The position numbers and the translations under genes were made by a program. A DNA stretch of 60,000 nt. Origin: Owenia fusiformis (taxonomy: Eukaryota; Annelida; Polychaeta; Sabellida; Oweniidae). Of the stretch, positions 11,648 through 26,600 are shown piece by piece; position 1 is the stretch's first letter; each line of letters opens with the position of its first letter. Under the pieces are notes generated by a model that searched no databases, had not been told where the DNA came from, and worked only from the letters and a program-made list of their open reading frames with translations. Location of the stretch: contig CAIIXF020000001.1 of NCBI GenBank assembly GCA_903813345.2, positions 1,304,001 through 1,364,000 of the forward strand, given 5' to 3'.

Positions 11648-14600
11648 GTGGGTATTAAAGCATAACATCGGATCCTTCCCCAATTCTCATGTTTTACCAT
11701 CTCCTCACAATCCCCCACCCCATATTTAGCTTTTGGATACTTTTAAAGAATCTTTTCTGGATCGCCATTGATATTCTGTCCAATATATGCCCCCCCCCCC
11801 ATCCTAAGCTTTTGGATACTTTTAATGAATCTTTTCTGGATTACCATTGATATTCTGTCCAATATATGCCCCCCCCCATCTTAAGCTTTTGGATACTTTT
11901 AATGAATCTTTTCTGGATCGCCATTGATATTCTGTCCAATTTATGCCCCCCCCCCATCTTAAGCTTTTGGATACTTTTAATGAATCTTTTCTGGATCGCC
12001 ATTGCTATTCTGTCCAATAAATGCCCCCCCCCCATCTTAAGCTTTTGGATACTTTTAATGAATCTTTTCTGGATCGCCATTGATATTCTGTCCAATATAT
12101 GCCCCCCCCCCCCATCTTAAGCTTTTGGATACTTTTAATGAATCTTTTCTGGATCGCCATTGATATTCTGTCCAATATATGCCCCCCCCCCCATCTTAAG
12201 CTTTTGGATACTTTTAATGAATCTTTTCTGGATCGCCATTGATATTTATCCAATATATGGCCCCCCCCATCTTAAGCTTTTGGACACTTTTAATGAATCT
12301 TTTCTGGATCGCCATTTATATTCTGTCCAATATATTGCCCCCCCCCCCCCATCTTAAGCTTTTGTATACTTTTAATGAATCTTTTCTGGATCGCCATTGA
12401 TATTCTGTCCAATATATGCCCCCCCCCCCCCATCTTAAGCTTTTGGATACTTTTAATGAATCTTTTCTGAATCGCCATTGATATTCTGTCTAATATATGC
12501 CCCCCCCATCTTAAGCTTTTGGATACTTTTAATGAATCTTTTCTGGATCGCCATTGATGTTCTGTCCAATATATGCCCCCCCCCCATCTTAAGCTGTTGG
12601 ATACTTTTAATGAATCTTTTCTGGATCGCCATTGATATTCTGTCCAATATATGCCCCCCCCCATCTTAAGCTTTTGAATACTTTTAATGAATCTTTTCTG
12701 GATCGCCATTGATATTCTGTGCAATATATGCCCCCCCCCCCCATCTTAAGCTTTTGGATACTTTTAATGAATCTTTTCTGCATCGCCATTGATATTCTGT
12801 CCAATATATTGCCCCCCCCCCATCTTAAGCTTTTGGATACTTTTAATGAATCTTTTCTGGATCGCCATTGATATTCTGTCCAATATATGGGCCCCCGCAT
12901 CTTAAGCTTTTGGATACTTTTAATGAATCTTTTCTGGATCGCCATTGATATTCTGTCCAATATATGGGACCCCGCATCTTAAGCTTTTGGATACTTTTAA
13001 TGAATCTTTTCTGGATCGCCATTGATATTCTGTCCAATATATGCCCCCCCCCATCTTAGCTTTTGGATACTTTTAATGAATCTTTTCTGGATCGCCATTG
13101 ATATTCTGTCCAATATATGGGCATGTCGTGGTAAAAAAAATTCAAACAGCCGCCATTTTGTTCACTTCAACATTTGAATCATGGTTTTTGATTTTATTTT
13201 CCAATGAAAAATTCCAGAAAACACAGAAGCAATGATCGAGATATTGGTTCGAATCTTTTGGACTGTTTGTATTGAATTTATAGTCGATTATAATTTCAGA
13301 AAATAACGACATTTCGACGTTTTCATTGTTGGAAAATATCGAGTTTCGATCCTGGGAGCCAATCATCCTTGCATTTATTTAAGAGGTCATAGATATCCCA
13401 ATGAGCGATAATTCACAGCAAATGTAAATGAATGTTAAAAACATATCTTCAAACTTTGCATTGGGCCTTTAAATATGTTGAATAAATAAACACTCTTGGA
13501 TATCTAACAAAAGGCAGTTAAGGAAAGACAAAAAAACATTACTACGCATAATATAATTTTGTAACATTTCTAAATGAATGGATTTGCCAAAACTATGTTA
13601 TACCTGTAAAGAACTACAATGCAATAATTTAGAGAATGTTAGAGTATATAATTCTAAACATAGAAATCTACCTTACCTTTCGGCTTGTCTATTTGTTCTT
13701 CTATGATACATTGTAACATGATTGGTCTTCGTTGTGCCTCCAGCTTCAGTACGAGAATGGGATTCCCTTGTCTTCTTCCTTGTATGTGTTCCTGTCTGTC
13801 TTCTTGCCAATCACACTCCTGGGGACGTTCATATTTCAACCTCGGAAGCATATCCATTTGGACAACAACGGGAGACATCCAATGGCATTTACCATCTTAC
13901 AACGAATGAGAGTAGCCAGATATATAGCCACAAATGTTGCGCGGGATGAGGAAGTCCAAAAATCCTATTCGACAGATGGAACAAAGGATTGTGCGCCTAG
14001 TGAGAGTAGGGCTGAACTCCAAGGATACACGAATAAAGCATTTGAAGCACCAAATGAAGCAAATCTGAGTGGTCGTGATATCCGTCCAACTGAATCAAAA
14101 ACCGATGATATAAAAACGATAAGTGAGTGTCGACCAAAAGATTTGGTGATCGAAGATTCAACAGCCAATAGTAAAGAAGCGACCACGGACTGTAGCAGTT
14201 TGCCAATCAAAGCTACATCCAAAAATAATACATCTGATATTGAAACAGATAGGCTTTCTAAAATACTGTTTTCACCATTATTTCTATGGAATATATGGAC
14301 ATTTTCTGTATTGAATTTGAGGAGTCAATACTTCTTCGTCTCGTTCAACTCGTGGATTACAGATCTGAGTGCTGGCGATAGAAACCAAGGTATGAAGTTA
14401 GTTTGAACTAATACATTACCTGATTATAGATTACAACATGTCTTCTTGATCAAGTCTGAGAAAATATTCATGGTAAAAGATGTGACTCTTTAAAATCATT
14501 TGGCATACCAACCTCGTACATTTACCTAACTTGGCCTTATTTCAGTCACCTTGCACACGTCCGTGTTCACTGGAACGTTGGCCTTCGGCTTCCTTGTCAG

Positions 14601-17600
14601 CCCCCTGGCGGGTTTATTCATCGATGCATGGAGGAAAAGAGAAGATGGGGGCAGTCCACATACAAGTTAGTTTGATTCCTTGTTCATAATTCGTTAAGTA
14701 GCCATACATCAACTACATCAAGCCATCCCCCTCCCATCTAGCAAGTCCTTGATCCATATGCCAAGCTTTATCGTAGCTTCAGATCCTATACTAATACACT
14801 TTATGATCATATGTTTTAGGTTTTGACAAGACGTTTTAATAGCAAATTCTCATGAAATTATAGAATACCTGCGACCCTACATTTACATATTCACAACGGA
14901 GGCTGCCATGAACGTTGTCCTCAGCATATGTACGATGATACCAAGTCTGAATGCTCAGTACTTTACATATATTGCGTTTGTGACATCCCGGGGATTCCTT
15001 TATGCCGTCAATGCTGCGTTCATCTCAGAAGCGTACGTATATTCAAAACATCCTATTTAATTGCTTTGTGGAATCACACCCTAATCTCCTTTATCTGTGG
15101 TTTTTGACACTACTCCCTTCCTTGATTTACCACCTGTACATTTTTTGTTTAATTGTAGAAACTTTGCGCTTATAATAAGATATGATTATGCATGATATAC
15201 CTAGGACCAAAATGCGTACTAAAAATCATTTGATTATGAGCATAGTAGTGATGTTATGAATTAAAATTATAGTGAAAGTGAAAGCATGAACTTAAAGAGG
15301 CTCTATGCCATAGGATAGCACAATCAAGACCCCTTTGGACTTTTTTGCATATTGAGTTTCACCACATATTCTCCCATCTACTTACCAAAGAAAAAGTCCC
15401 AAAACCCCCCTCTTTCAGTGTAAATTTTGCGATTGTGCTGGCCGATTTAATTATTTTCGCGGAAATTAATTCAATCTGAAGTTTGAATATACCGGGAAAG
15501 TCTTCCAGTTATCTGATTGGTCGTTGAATTTGTTTGTTATGACCCTGATTGGCTGCCTGGTTCAAGGCGCTTTTGGGCGATTGTGTAACCCAATGGGGAT
15601 TTCCCTCGCTAGCCGAGGAATCGATTGTGTTTAATTCTGGAGGTTGGTTGTTCTGTTGATTATTTCAGTATCTCGACAATAATATACCCAAAAGTTATTC
15701 TGAAGATATATCCATGGTATATGAGATATTATATGAGCAATAGCAATAGGACATCATTGGCTGTCTAGGGGAGAAACCTATACTAAAATGCATCTTTAAT
15801 CGCGAGACCCAGAAAAATGCGACACGATTAAAGCAAGACTAGATGTAAAATTTCTTGAAAGAATTTTTGACTTTTCGAAATAAAGACAGAAAACTAATTA
15901 TGATGGGCCCAAAGGATTTTGATAATTAGCATAGGATAAATATAATAGCATAGTATTATCATAGTATTATCCTCTATTCGTTTACATCATTGCAGTATGT
16001 GTGTGCTTGTTCTCTTTCACAGATTTCCACAGAAGCATTTCGGCAAGTTGTTAAGTGCTTCATTTGCATCAAGCACCGCTGCTAGCGCATTGCAACACCC
16101 GATATTTATTGGTGCTGAATCGCTCGCCAATGGCTTCCTTATGGTAAGTAAATATATTAAAAGTGTTACGATACAAGCCCCCTCCCCAGAAATGATGTTG
16201 GTACGGATAGCACCCCCCTGAAATAATACAATCCTAAAAGACCCCACCTACAGATTGCTATATAGCAAGTAGGTTGATCCCCATTACGTACATTTTCAAA
16301 TGATAGACCCTGCAATATTGCCCCGCGTGCATTTTAGATAATGGCAATCAATCCCCCTTATTGTAACCCATGTATTTCTAGATAATTGTTGTATATCCCA
16401 TTACTGCATGGCATGCATTTTTAGATAATGCCAATATATCCCCTTACTGCTGCATCAAATCCATTAAATATAATGGCAATATATACCCTAATTGTAGCAC
16501 ATGCATTTTTAGATAATGGCATTATATCCCCTTACTGCATTGCATGCGTTCTAGAGCTGCCAATACACACCCGTAAAACCTGCATTTTTGATAATGGTTA
16601 TATATCTCCTTACTGCGTCCCCCCATACACACACAAAAGAAAAAGCAATTTTGTAGAATTTGTGGAATAAAACATTAAAAAATTATAGTTCGGAATCCTT
16701 TTAATCCACCATATACAACGGAATTGTGAAAAATCAAAGGGGGTTAACCGCCACTTCGGCTTCCGCTTCGGCTTCGCTCTCAGTGATGCAAACCCATAAG
16801 ATCACACCATCCCTTGCATTCATAGTATTCTGATTAGGTAAGCTAAAGGCTGGATGTAAGAGTTATAATCTTTAAGAAGTTTACTCAAACTTGAGGTCTT
16901 CAAAGGATTCTTAAAAGGATATCAAATATCGTCGTATGAGAATAATTATGTCCCAAGTGCTATTTATCTCCTCTCAATAGCCTGCTTTTCAGTGTCAAAT
17001 TGTCCAAACTCCATAAAAAATTCAAAATACCATTCAACTTTTTTCTATGTTTCACTTTAACCAATCAAATTGTTTGAATTACACCATGTGACTAAGAATT
17101 ATTATATTACAATTTTAAACTGAGAAAATTGGCCTAGAAAATCTTAAAATTCATGAATTTTTTAGTGTATATACACAAATTTTTGATTAAAAGAATGTCA
17201 AAATTTCACAAATGACAGATAGATAGGATTGAAGTTACAGATGCCTAAACTGATTTTTTGGTTTCACAAAAATGTGGGTTGGGACATTTTTTCTCATAGG
17301 GCGATATATCATCTTCGTTCACTCGGCTCCCGTCGGTCGATGAACTCAGTGAAGACCGAGCGTGCGAAGATGGCGATATTTAGAGGTTATGTCACTATGA
17401 CGTGAAATATGCCTGAGTTCTCCCAATATAGGCCGACCTTGGGAGGCTCTATATTTGGGCAAGAACGAAGGCATATTTCACGTCATAGTGACATAACTGA
17501 TGTATTACATGCCTTTGTTCCCATGGTTACTTTGTATCAATGACGTGACGTCATGATATTATCATGGTTATTAAAGAAATCTAATATCAAAACGAGGTAA

Positions 17601-20600
17601 GCGGGCTATATCGGGGTAATCGGGCAATATCGGTGGATATAGCTCGCTAACTTTCCCATTGACTTCCATACAAATGCTTCGCTAGGTATGTAATACATTG
17701 TGATATATTAATATTGTGAAAAATATCTTTTCTATTCTCTTGAATGCCTGTATTGAATAAACTCACCGAATGGGACTTGTTTATGTTGCTCTATAAATCA
17801 TGAAAGAAGAATTAAACAAATAGCGTCGAGGATAACGTGTGTCTCAGTTAAAGTGAATGTCACAATGTGATAAGAGGGCTGATGTCTTCAAAGTGAAGCA
17901 TAAGTAGGAGACGGACCAATGGCACGGTGACCAAGAGTTAACAGTGCAAATCGGCCCGGTCGTGTTTTTTTAAACTTTTTAGTCGTGTTTTGTAAGAACA
18001 TGGGATGCGACATTCGATAGAATGGAGCAAAATGGTAAGAATATTCTATATTTTACAAACTTACATATCATGACTTCTACCTAAGATGTTCTTCTTCATA
18101 CCCACGAGTCTATTTTGGGGATAAATCCATCATACTTCATATCAATCGCAATTATATACCAAAAGTGCCAGAAATATGTACTTAATTTGCATTTAGTGTT
18201 ATTTAATCAAGTTTAAACAGACAATCCATTCAACAACGTGGAATAATATTCACTACTCAAGATCGTGTAAATATTTTAACTGTATTTATCTTAAAATTGC
18301 CATAAATGACCGTAAATGTAGAAAGTGGAGTTAACTATAGAGAAGGGACAATATAACGTCATGGACGTGTCTTATAATAAGCATGTTAACGTTTTGGAAT
18401 TGTAAAGATAACGTTTTAGACGTGATAAAATTAACGACTTTGAATTGTCTTGTAATATTGTTCACATTGACCATGTTTTGTTGCTTAATAATTTGTCTGT
18501 GCTTCTGAAAATAATCATATTAGTACTAAACACGGGACATTATGTGTCACCCGTTTATTGTAATTTGTAGTCAAGATATGAATAAATAAGAATAAATAAA
18601 AAAGACAGATATATGATTTAACAAGATCAACAGATGTTGTAATTTAATTCGCTAGAAAACTATGCTACAGTACAGTTCATAGATCACTCTTAGAACGATA
18701 GCAGCATATGTAGCGTTTTTTACCTATTGCAATTTGAAAATTAAAATTGAAATTGTATTGCATTGTGTGAGGCGAATTAGGGAATAACATCGAATCAAAT
18801 TGTTAAAAATCCTGAGGCAAACCTAATAGATATTGAGCATACGATTTTAATAACGGTGGAGTTATTCCTTACATTAGATGATCATATATATGCATTTACA
18901 TGTAGTGCATCACAAACTAAACATTTCCTCTCATTTTGAATAAATTTATTTACGTTCATGACAGGGAAAAGTAAGTTTAAGGCCAATAGGGACGTTTTAA
19001 AACGTATTTGAGGCAAATTCAAAATAGCAACGAGCCATTTAATGAGCGACAGGGCAATTAAAAAATAATATGACTGGTCAAATTTTCAAAATGACGAGCG
19101 ACGAGGCAAAGCTCGCTTGCATTAACCATGCGTGTCTGATTCTAACCATTTTGATTCAAGTATCAAATTCGGTTGTGATCCCATAGATCAATCTTGACAT
19201 ATTATGTCGTATATTTGATTATTTTTAATCATTTATAATTAAGATAGTGTCACTCAGACAACAACTTCTTCCACATTGTGATCATTTTTTGGGAAATACA
19301 TAATGTTAATTGTGCTGTTTCCCACTTCCAAATCGTTAAACCTCAATGTCTCTACACGTCTAGAACGTTTCACTAACAGGTCAACGTCATTAACCGCAAT
19401 CTTTTCAACACGTCTAAAGAGTTTAATCTAAAAAATATTATTCGGTCAATTGCTACTTATTTAAGCTCTTCTAACTTTTGATTTTCGCACATATTGTGAA
19501 TGCTTTCCTTATGAATCGATGTATTCATTGAATACAACTCAGGCAAGTGATTTTCAGGCAAAAATATGTATAACACTGACAGAATTGCTCATTTCCCGAT
19601 ATAACAAGACTATAGCATACGATTCGTGCAAATAACACGTTTACGAATACCTGAAGTTAAGATATATAGTATGGAAAGCAATATAAATTACTTACTTTTA
19701 CATAAAGTCAAGTGACAGCAATTTCATGACCAAATTTATCAACCTACCTCTCAAATTTTCGACAAAACACGACTAAAGAGTTTAAAAAAACACGACCGGG
19801 CCGATTTGCACTGTTAACTCTTGCTCACCGTGAATGGTATAAATTACCTGTAAATGTGATCGTAAATGTAATTAAAGACCCTCCATTCCAATACCCCAAT
19901 CCTACACTACTCAAGGGAAAGATCAATACCCGGTGATTTCAGCGGGAAGTGGCGTTTCGTTCAGTGGATGAGCTGCGCGCGCACGCATAAATGTGATTAT
20001 CCAATATAATTAGGGGAGGGCTATTTGAAGTAGTTTTTGGTCTCAGGCGCGACCCAGGGCTGTTGTCTTAAGGACATTTCGTTGAAAATGAGCCATTCGG
20101 CTGATAATTGGTAAGAGTTTGCGATCTTATAATGTATAACTGTTACTCAGACACATATTTTGACACGATTCTGTTGGAAATAAGCTTTGAACCGAGAGAT
20201 ATTCACGATTGATATGCACATTTTTGATTGTGCCATTGCTTTTCTATTGCACAACCCATGTATTGATAGAAGAAACATTAATAATACAGATTGGTTTACC
20301 TTCAATACATGGCAGACACTACATATCGGTATATTAATACCAGTTTGTGCCTTAAATAGTTTTATATTTCCATCCACGGCCTGGAGCCTGGGTGTGTTTG
20401 TCTCTTATGTGTATGCTTGTGCATGGACTTCTAATCACTAGCAGAATTTAACATGATGCAAACTCGACATTATAACTCATGCTGTAACATTTTGACTTCG
20501 CTGGAAAACAATAGGAATTATTTTTCTTGCCAATCAATCATGAATCACAATCAAAATTTCAGAATGATCAATCAGGCAATGATCCAAATCAAGTTATAAC

Positions 20601-23600
20601 ATTATATGATATTCAGCAAGAAGTCCGGTAGAAATACAGAATATTTAAACATCAAAGCTGAAAGTTAAAAGCTAATCTGTCAATTTTCTGTCTGCAAAAG
20701 AGCGTCCCAAGAGCGTTTACATTTGACACAATAACAGACTGAGGCCTTGAAATCTAGGATTCCCCAGGAAAATATGACGTCATACTAATTAGCATAAGGA
20801 TTTCCCTATTGGGGTGGGTCGAGCCTTGTTCGAAAACACAATCCATAAATACATGCTAATTTCTAAGGAGATAGGAAGTGTATAACGTGTTTATCGATTT
20901 TGTTTAAAGATTTAATCAATTATCAAATTGTTTAAGTGGATAAAGTGGTCACACTTGCTTCAATTCATAGCGAAATCGACGGATAGAAACTGACCGAATT
21001 CCCGATATCCTACCCCGTATTACTGTAGGCTATAAGCATAGTGACCTACAGAGGGCGCTATCACAAACAAGTACTGGACGAACCGATAAATTCCCGGGTA
21101 TTGTAACGCCCTTGCACTACTCGAGACACATAATTTGTTTGACCAATCACCTTTCCACAAAGTAAAGAAAATCGATAATTTCCTGCGCGCTGATTGGTTG
21201 TATGCAAATGAGTCAAATCAATGACGTCAATGGTAGAAAGTTTTGAAGAATTAGTACAGCCAGCATAGGAATATTTTGAATAAACTACAATAAAAAGGAT
21301 TCTATTTGCCAAATGCACAAATTATTTTTAATCAAATATGAAATATGGACGGGGCACTTTGATTCCGAACCTTATGTAATTTAAATTAATCATTTTTTGA
21401 CAGAACTATTGTTTATTAAGACTTCTGAGATCAGCTTCACATACCCGGGCTCACATATCTCGTGCGATTGTAAACAAAAAATGTAAATTGTGAAGTTACA
21501 AACAACTCGGTTTAATTATCTGATAGTGGTCATACAATATTCTGTTAAATGGTTATATGTCGTAGTAAGAAGTTCCATCATAAATTCACCATGAGTGACA
21601 TTCGCGCAAACTAAACCAATCGAATTGAAACACGATTTGTTTGACTTTGTTATTGAGGATCGATCCCATCTCCATAATACACATTAACAAAATATTTTCA
21701 AAAGCATGCATGAATATGTTACGGTAACTAAAACCATGGGCTTTCAAGATCATGAAAGCCAATGACTAAACTAACTTTCTTTTCATTGGAACTTTTTCCA
21801 GTTGCAATTTCAGTAAAACGTAGAACGGGTTTCTCGCTAAACGCAACTGGGCCTCATTAAAAAACCTTCATTTCATCCTCCAAACTTGGAGAACGCCCAT
21901 TGGCTATTAAAAAGATAACTTCGAAGCCAAATTTTCTATCCAAGAAGCTAGACTTAAACCATTACTTTATTATTTACCAAATGAAATTTGTTCATAGTAC
22001 ATATACGATATCGTTACCTTTTGGTATTAATTCGCCATCAGCGATGTCAATAACGATCAGCAATGTCAACATATCATCAATGAATATTATAGATATACGC
22101 TCTTTCTTTGAAATCTTTCCGGTGATCATTATTCAAAACCGATCATCACATAACTAATTTATCCTATGACAAGTGAGGTTTCACAAGTGAAGTTTTCAGG
22201 ACACATATTTAGGTTTGTTTTCTAAGCGTTCTCATTATTTTCGAGAAATCCATCATCGTTTTGGCTAAGAAAATTTTACGGTCTGCTGGATCTATTTTGA
22301 CAGTTTTGCTTTAGCAAGATATTCTAACAAATTGACTGTTTCTACACTGAATAAAAAACATTTTCCCGGGAATATTTGGATCGGGAGATACGCAGCGGGA
22401 AATATACATTGGAATATATCAATTCTATATTCCGATGTTTTCATGTATAATATTTTCAAGATACGATCTTATATATGACTTGCAGAAATAGATAGGAAGT
22501 AATCGTGATTAGTTAATTGAATTATGGGAGTAGTGAAGTCAATGATTAAATGAATAAGAGCAAATGTTTTTAATTTGAACAGGTCATTCATCAAATGACA
22601 CTGAAGATTAACTTAAAATAGATTGTCTATCTATGTATTTTTATGCATGAGAGAAAATTGTTATAATGTTGGTGAACCAATAATTATGATAATTTCACCT
22701 GTTCACATGCAGTTCCCATTATGATTGAAAAATGACCGGGAGTAATTCTCTTCAATTTATTTACTCATTATGAACAGAAATTTAATATTTAAAACCATTC
22801 GCATTCCATGCAGTTATTTCAAGATTATCCGCTGCTTTCATATTTTGGTAGTTACTATGTATATTGAAAGAACTGGGTATAAGGAATAAGGACGATGTAA
22901 GCACAAATAATGATAATGTTGTCAGAACCATCATTCCTCATAACATTCTTCAACGCAGGAATCACGCCAATCAATGTAAGAAGTATACTCTTTTGAAGCA
23001 TGGTAAATGTTGTCATTATCAATATCATCAAGCCTGGGAGCATTATTACGACGGCCTTTTGGCACCCATTCTCTGCATTGCACTGGAGAAGGCCAAGCAG
23101 AGGGAGACATTGCACGTTCAACATTGGATTTTGGCACAATAATTTTGCATCCAACTCTATACTGGGACACTTTATTATGCACAACATAGCTTTGCATAAT
23201 ACGTATATTTTGATTTTTAGCATGTGCTGACACCTGGTGTTTGATATCCTCATTAGTCTCACCCTCACATATCTCAATGTTAGATAGCCTCTTTCCATGT
23301 AATTGTTATAATGGGTAAGAATTGGAATATTGAATTGATTATATTTTTGTTTTTAGGACTCGCAAGAGATGCTCTTGTTTGAGCCTCTAAAGGGCAAGGA
23401 AAAAATTGTGTCTTGCTTTATTTATGAAACCAGTTTAAGTCAAAAAGATAGCAATGAAGAGGCAAAAGAAGAATTAGCATCAAGTACTGATGAATATGAC
23501 AAAATTAATAACAATGAATCTGGGATGCATATTTGAACGAGGTTCGCGTAACCGTCAATCAATTTTTTTGCGTAACCGCAAATGAAAAATACAATATTTT

Positions 23601-26600
23601 GGCTTAAGTAGAACATATTTAAGTGGTTTCCAATGCTCAGTTGGCTTTTTATGATCGATGTAGGTTACATCTATATACCCTGAGGTCGTTAGGCAATGTA
23701 GACCATGCCCTAACGACAAAAATAAACAAATTACTAAATTTTGTGTAGTTTTGAATTTTAAACTCAACAGTTTTTCGCTTATTTCATGTTATCCCCGGGC
23801 ATCAATTTGCAAAGAATACGTTCAAAATATACATTACTAAATGCACCACCGAATGCGATACCTACAAAAATCGTTCATCTTTTCATTTATACACTATAGA
23901 AGAAAGTGATGCACCAACCTTAGTTTTCTGTTCCATCGCGGCCATTTTATTGGATAAATCAGTGATCGTAGTCGTCTAATCTCGTTTTCAGAGGTGTCGT
24001 AACCGTCATGCTATAACACCGTGAATTATGAATGCTGAGATACCAGAATCTATGACATATAGAATCTATGGTATGAATTTTCAAATAATGAAGGCCTGAT
24101 TTGTTATCAAGCCGTCTGAACTTAAAGGAATATTCCTTGCCAAACCATCTCTCTCCTCAAATGGTAGCTATAACCATATATATGCTTGCCATGTTTAGCA
24201 AAACACGAACAAATGTTTTGATATGGTTATTATTATTATTATTAATGTTTTTATTATTCTTAAAGGCAGAATCAGATCTATAGGGGGTGACAAAATTACA
24301 AGGAACGTGCATAATTGACCTACCAATCTATTCCTTACAATATCAAATACAATATCTCCCAAAAGATTCACAATATGTTATAAATTGGTGAAGTTATTAA
24401 TGATTCAAAGTGCAAAAATGGGTGAAAAATGTTTAAATTCTCCCAAATAATAAGAATGGTAACCATTCTTATAGAAAAATAATACATTATTGTAAAAATC
24501 TTTAGTTTTCCTTGAATAAAGTATGCACTTTTGTGATTTTTAGAAAATAGTCATGACAAGGAATGACATGAGCCAAAAATATTCTAGAATTGAAACAATT
24601 TTTTGTTGAGCCTGCTCGCTATCTCTGATTCTCTCTTTAAATCATAGTAATTTACAAAGTACAAGAAAGCAAGACCAATCGCCATTTGGCATTACAGGTC
24701 GCTTTAACATAAATATAGTTTAGAAGCAAGTAATAATAAAACAAACAAAAAAATGCATAAAACTATTGAAAAGTTTTGTTGTTAATTGCTTAGTTGCTTA
24801 GTTGTTGGGGATATTTTGGTCCAGGAGGTTTTGATATGGTCAAATTTGATCACTTAGAAATGTGATGCTCAATTCCAGTAAGCTGCCATCTTTTAAAATT
24901 TCACACAGGAAGTGATGTCATCGACTCTCAACTTTGCATATAGCATTAGGTGAGGAGCTATAAAGAATTACAAAACCAGCTAAATATTATTTTTCAACTT
25001 TGTATCTTATTTAATCCTTCTGGAAATCTCTTCTTTTATTCTAAGTTGACAAGCCCTGAAAATATTTTTGCACAGAAAGTAATGATCACTTGTCTAGAAG
25101 TGATTTTGTGCTACTTTCCTATACTGTTATGGGCAAGGTTATAGAAGTTGAGAGTTGATGACATCACTTCATGCAAGAAATCTTAAAATATGGCAGCTCA
25201 CTGGAAATAAGCACTAGATTTTCAGATGATCAATATTGACCATATTAAAACATTTTCCCATGTTTTGCTAAATATGGAAACTATATATATGATTATAGCT
25301 ACCATATCAAGAGAGAAAGGGTCTGGCAAGGAATATTCCATTAACAAAATACGTTTTATATTCGAACAGTTGCTTGTATTCATAAATGATTTATATCCAC
25401 CAAAACGTTTTTATTATCAATTGCAGTTGATCTGTTCTTACCACTGAGCTCCGGGGACGTCCAAAGAAATATTTTTAAAGCAAAGCATAACCGAGACCCA
25501 CTTATTTGAATAATATATATTTTCATCAGTACTACGACTATACCGGATAGTTTAAAAAGCCTTCGTGTAAACGTTGTGAAAAGTTATCGTAGAAGAACGA
25601 TCTTTCGGAGTATAGGGTGTAGGTGTTTGCATTTGATCCGAACTAGACTCCAACAAAATTCCTGAAAATTATGATAAGCCATTGCATGAGGCGATTTATT
25701 TTGTCCTGGATGAAGTAGCTTAAGTTAAAAATAAATTGTGCGAAATAGTTGATTTGTTGGAAACAAATCATGCTCCAGGGTCTTCCAGAAATCAGACGAA
25801 ATAATTGTGGATTCGGGGCAAATCAGATTTCAGGATATGTATTCAGTAAAAGATTCACCGAAATATATTTTGATGCAGAAAATTAATTATAAGTTGTCTG
25901 ACTTTTTTTACACGTTGCCTGTTTTTTTTACTTTGTGAACATTAAAGTTACAAAGCTACAAGGTCATTTTTGAAAATCATTTTTACGTCCTGTGTTATTT
26001 CAATGGGAGAGGTTTCTTGATAAAGCCTACTTTCAGACTTTGCTTAACGTAAATAAAGACATCGTTTTTGTTAAATAAAATTCAAATTCAATTGTCTACT
26101 TATAACGTAATGAAGGTATTAAAATGAATTATATTTCCCCTCCCAAAATAGTTTTTTCTTTACAAATAAGAATTCAAACTTAAAGATGCTTTTAATACAT
26201 AATCCGATGGGTTAGTTAGGATTGCCAAACTTTTGGAGGGGGTGTAAATGTACAAATTGTATTATTTGAGGAACCCTAATGAAGGGGGGGATTTGTGAAT
26301 AATATAAAAATACAAGAACCCCCGGTCACCAAATCCTGGCTACGCCACTGTTTCGGATCGCTTTTTAAAATTGATTTCCAATTCTTTGGGATGGAAGATA
26401 TTAGGATAATGTAATCTAAAAAGTTTATACTTACCTGGAACTTGTATTTAAACTACTTATACGATGCATTATCATATATAAATGTTGTCTGCAGGGGGAT
26501 CAAACTGACCGCCTCGATTTTGAGAGTACCTTTTGCGAGATTTATATGCGCGTCCTTTTTTGAAGCTTGAGCCAAAGTTATTTTTGGCGTAAAAGGTGAT

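Noticed and set aside
11841-13037. Open frames of 64-144 codons on both strands across the minisatellite, with a repeated IQKRFIKSIQKLKMGGG peptide
   Set aside because: They arise because the repeat unit lacks stops in several frames. They change frame whenever the C tract changes length and have no exon context.
13244-13256. GGTTCGAATC string resembling a tRNA B-box
   Set aside because: No A-box or cloverleaf stems at the required distance. No tRNA gene was found in the window.
22855-23298. 147-codon minus-strand frame
   Set aside because: It overlaps the 22931-23305 frame in another register and reads as unusually Met/Ile/Cys-rich. It is judged a shadow of that frame.
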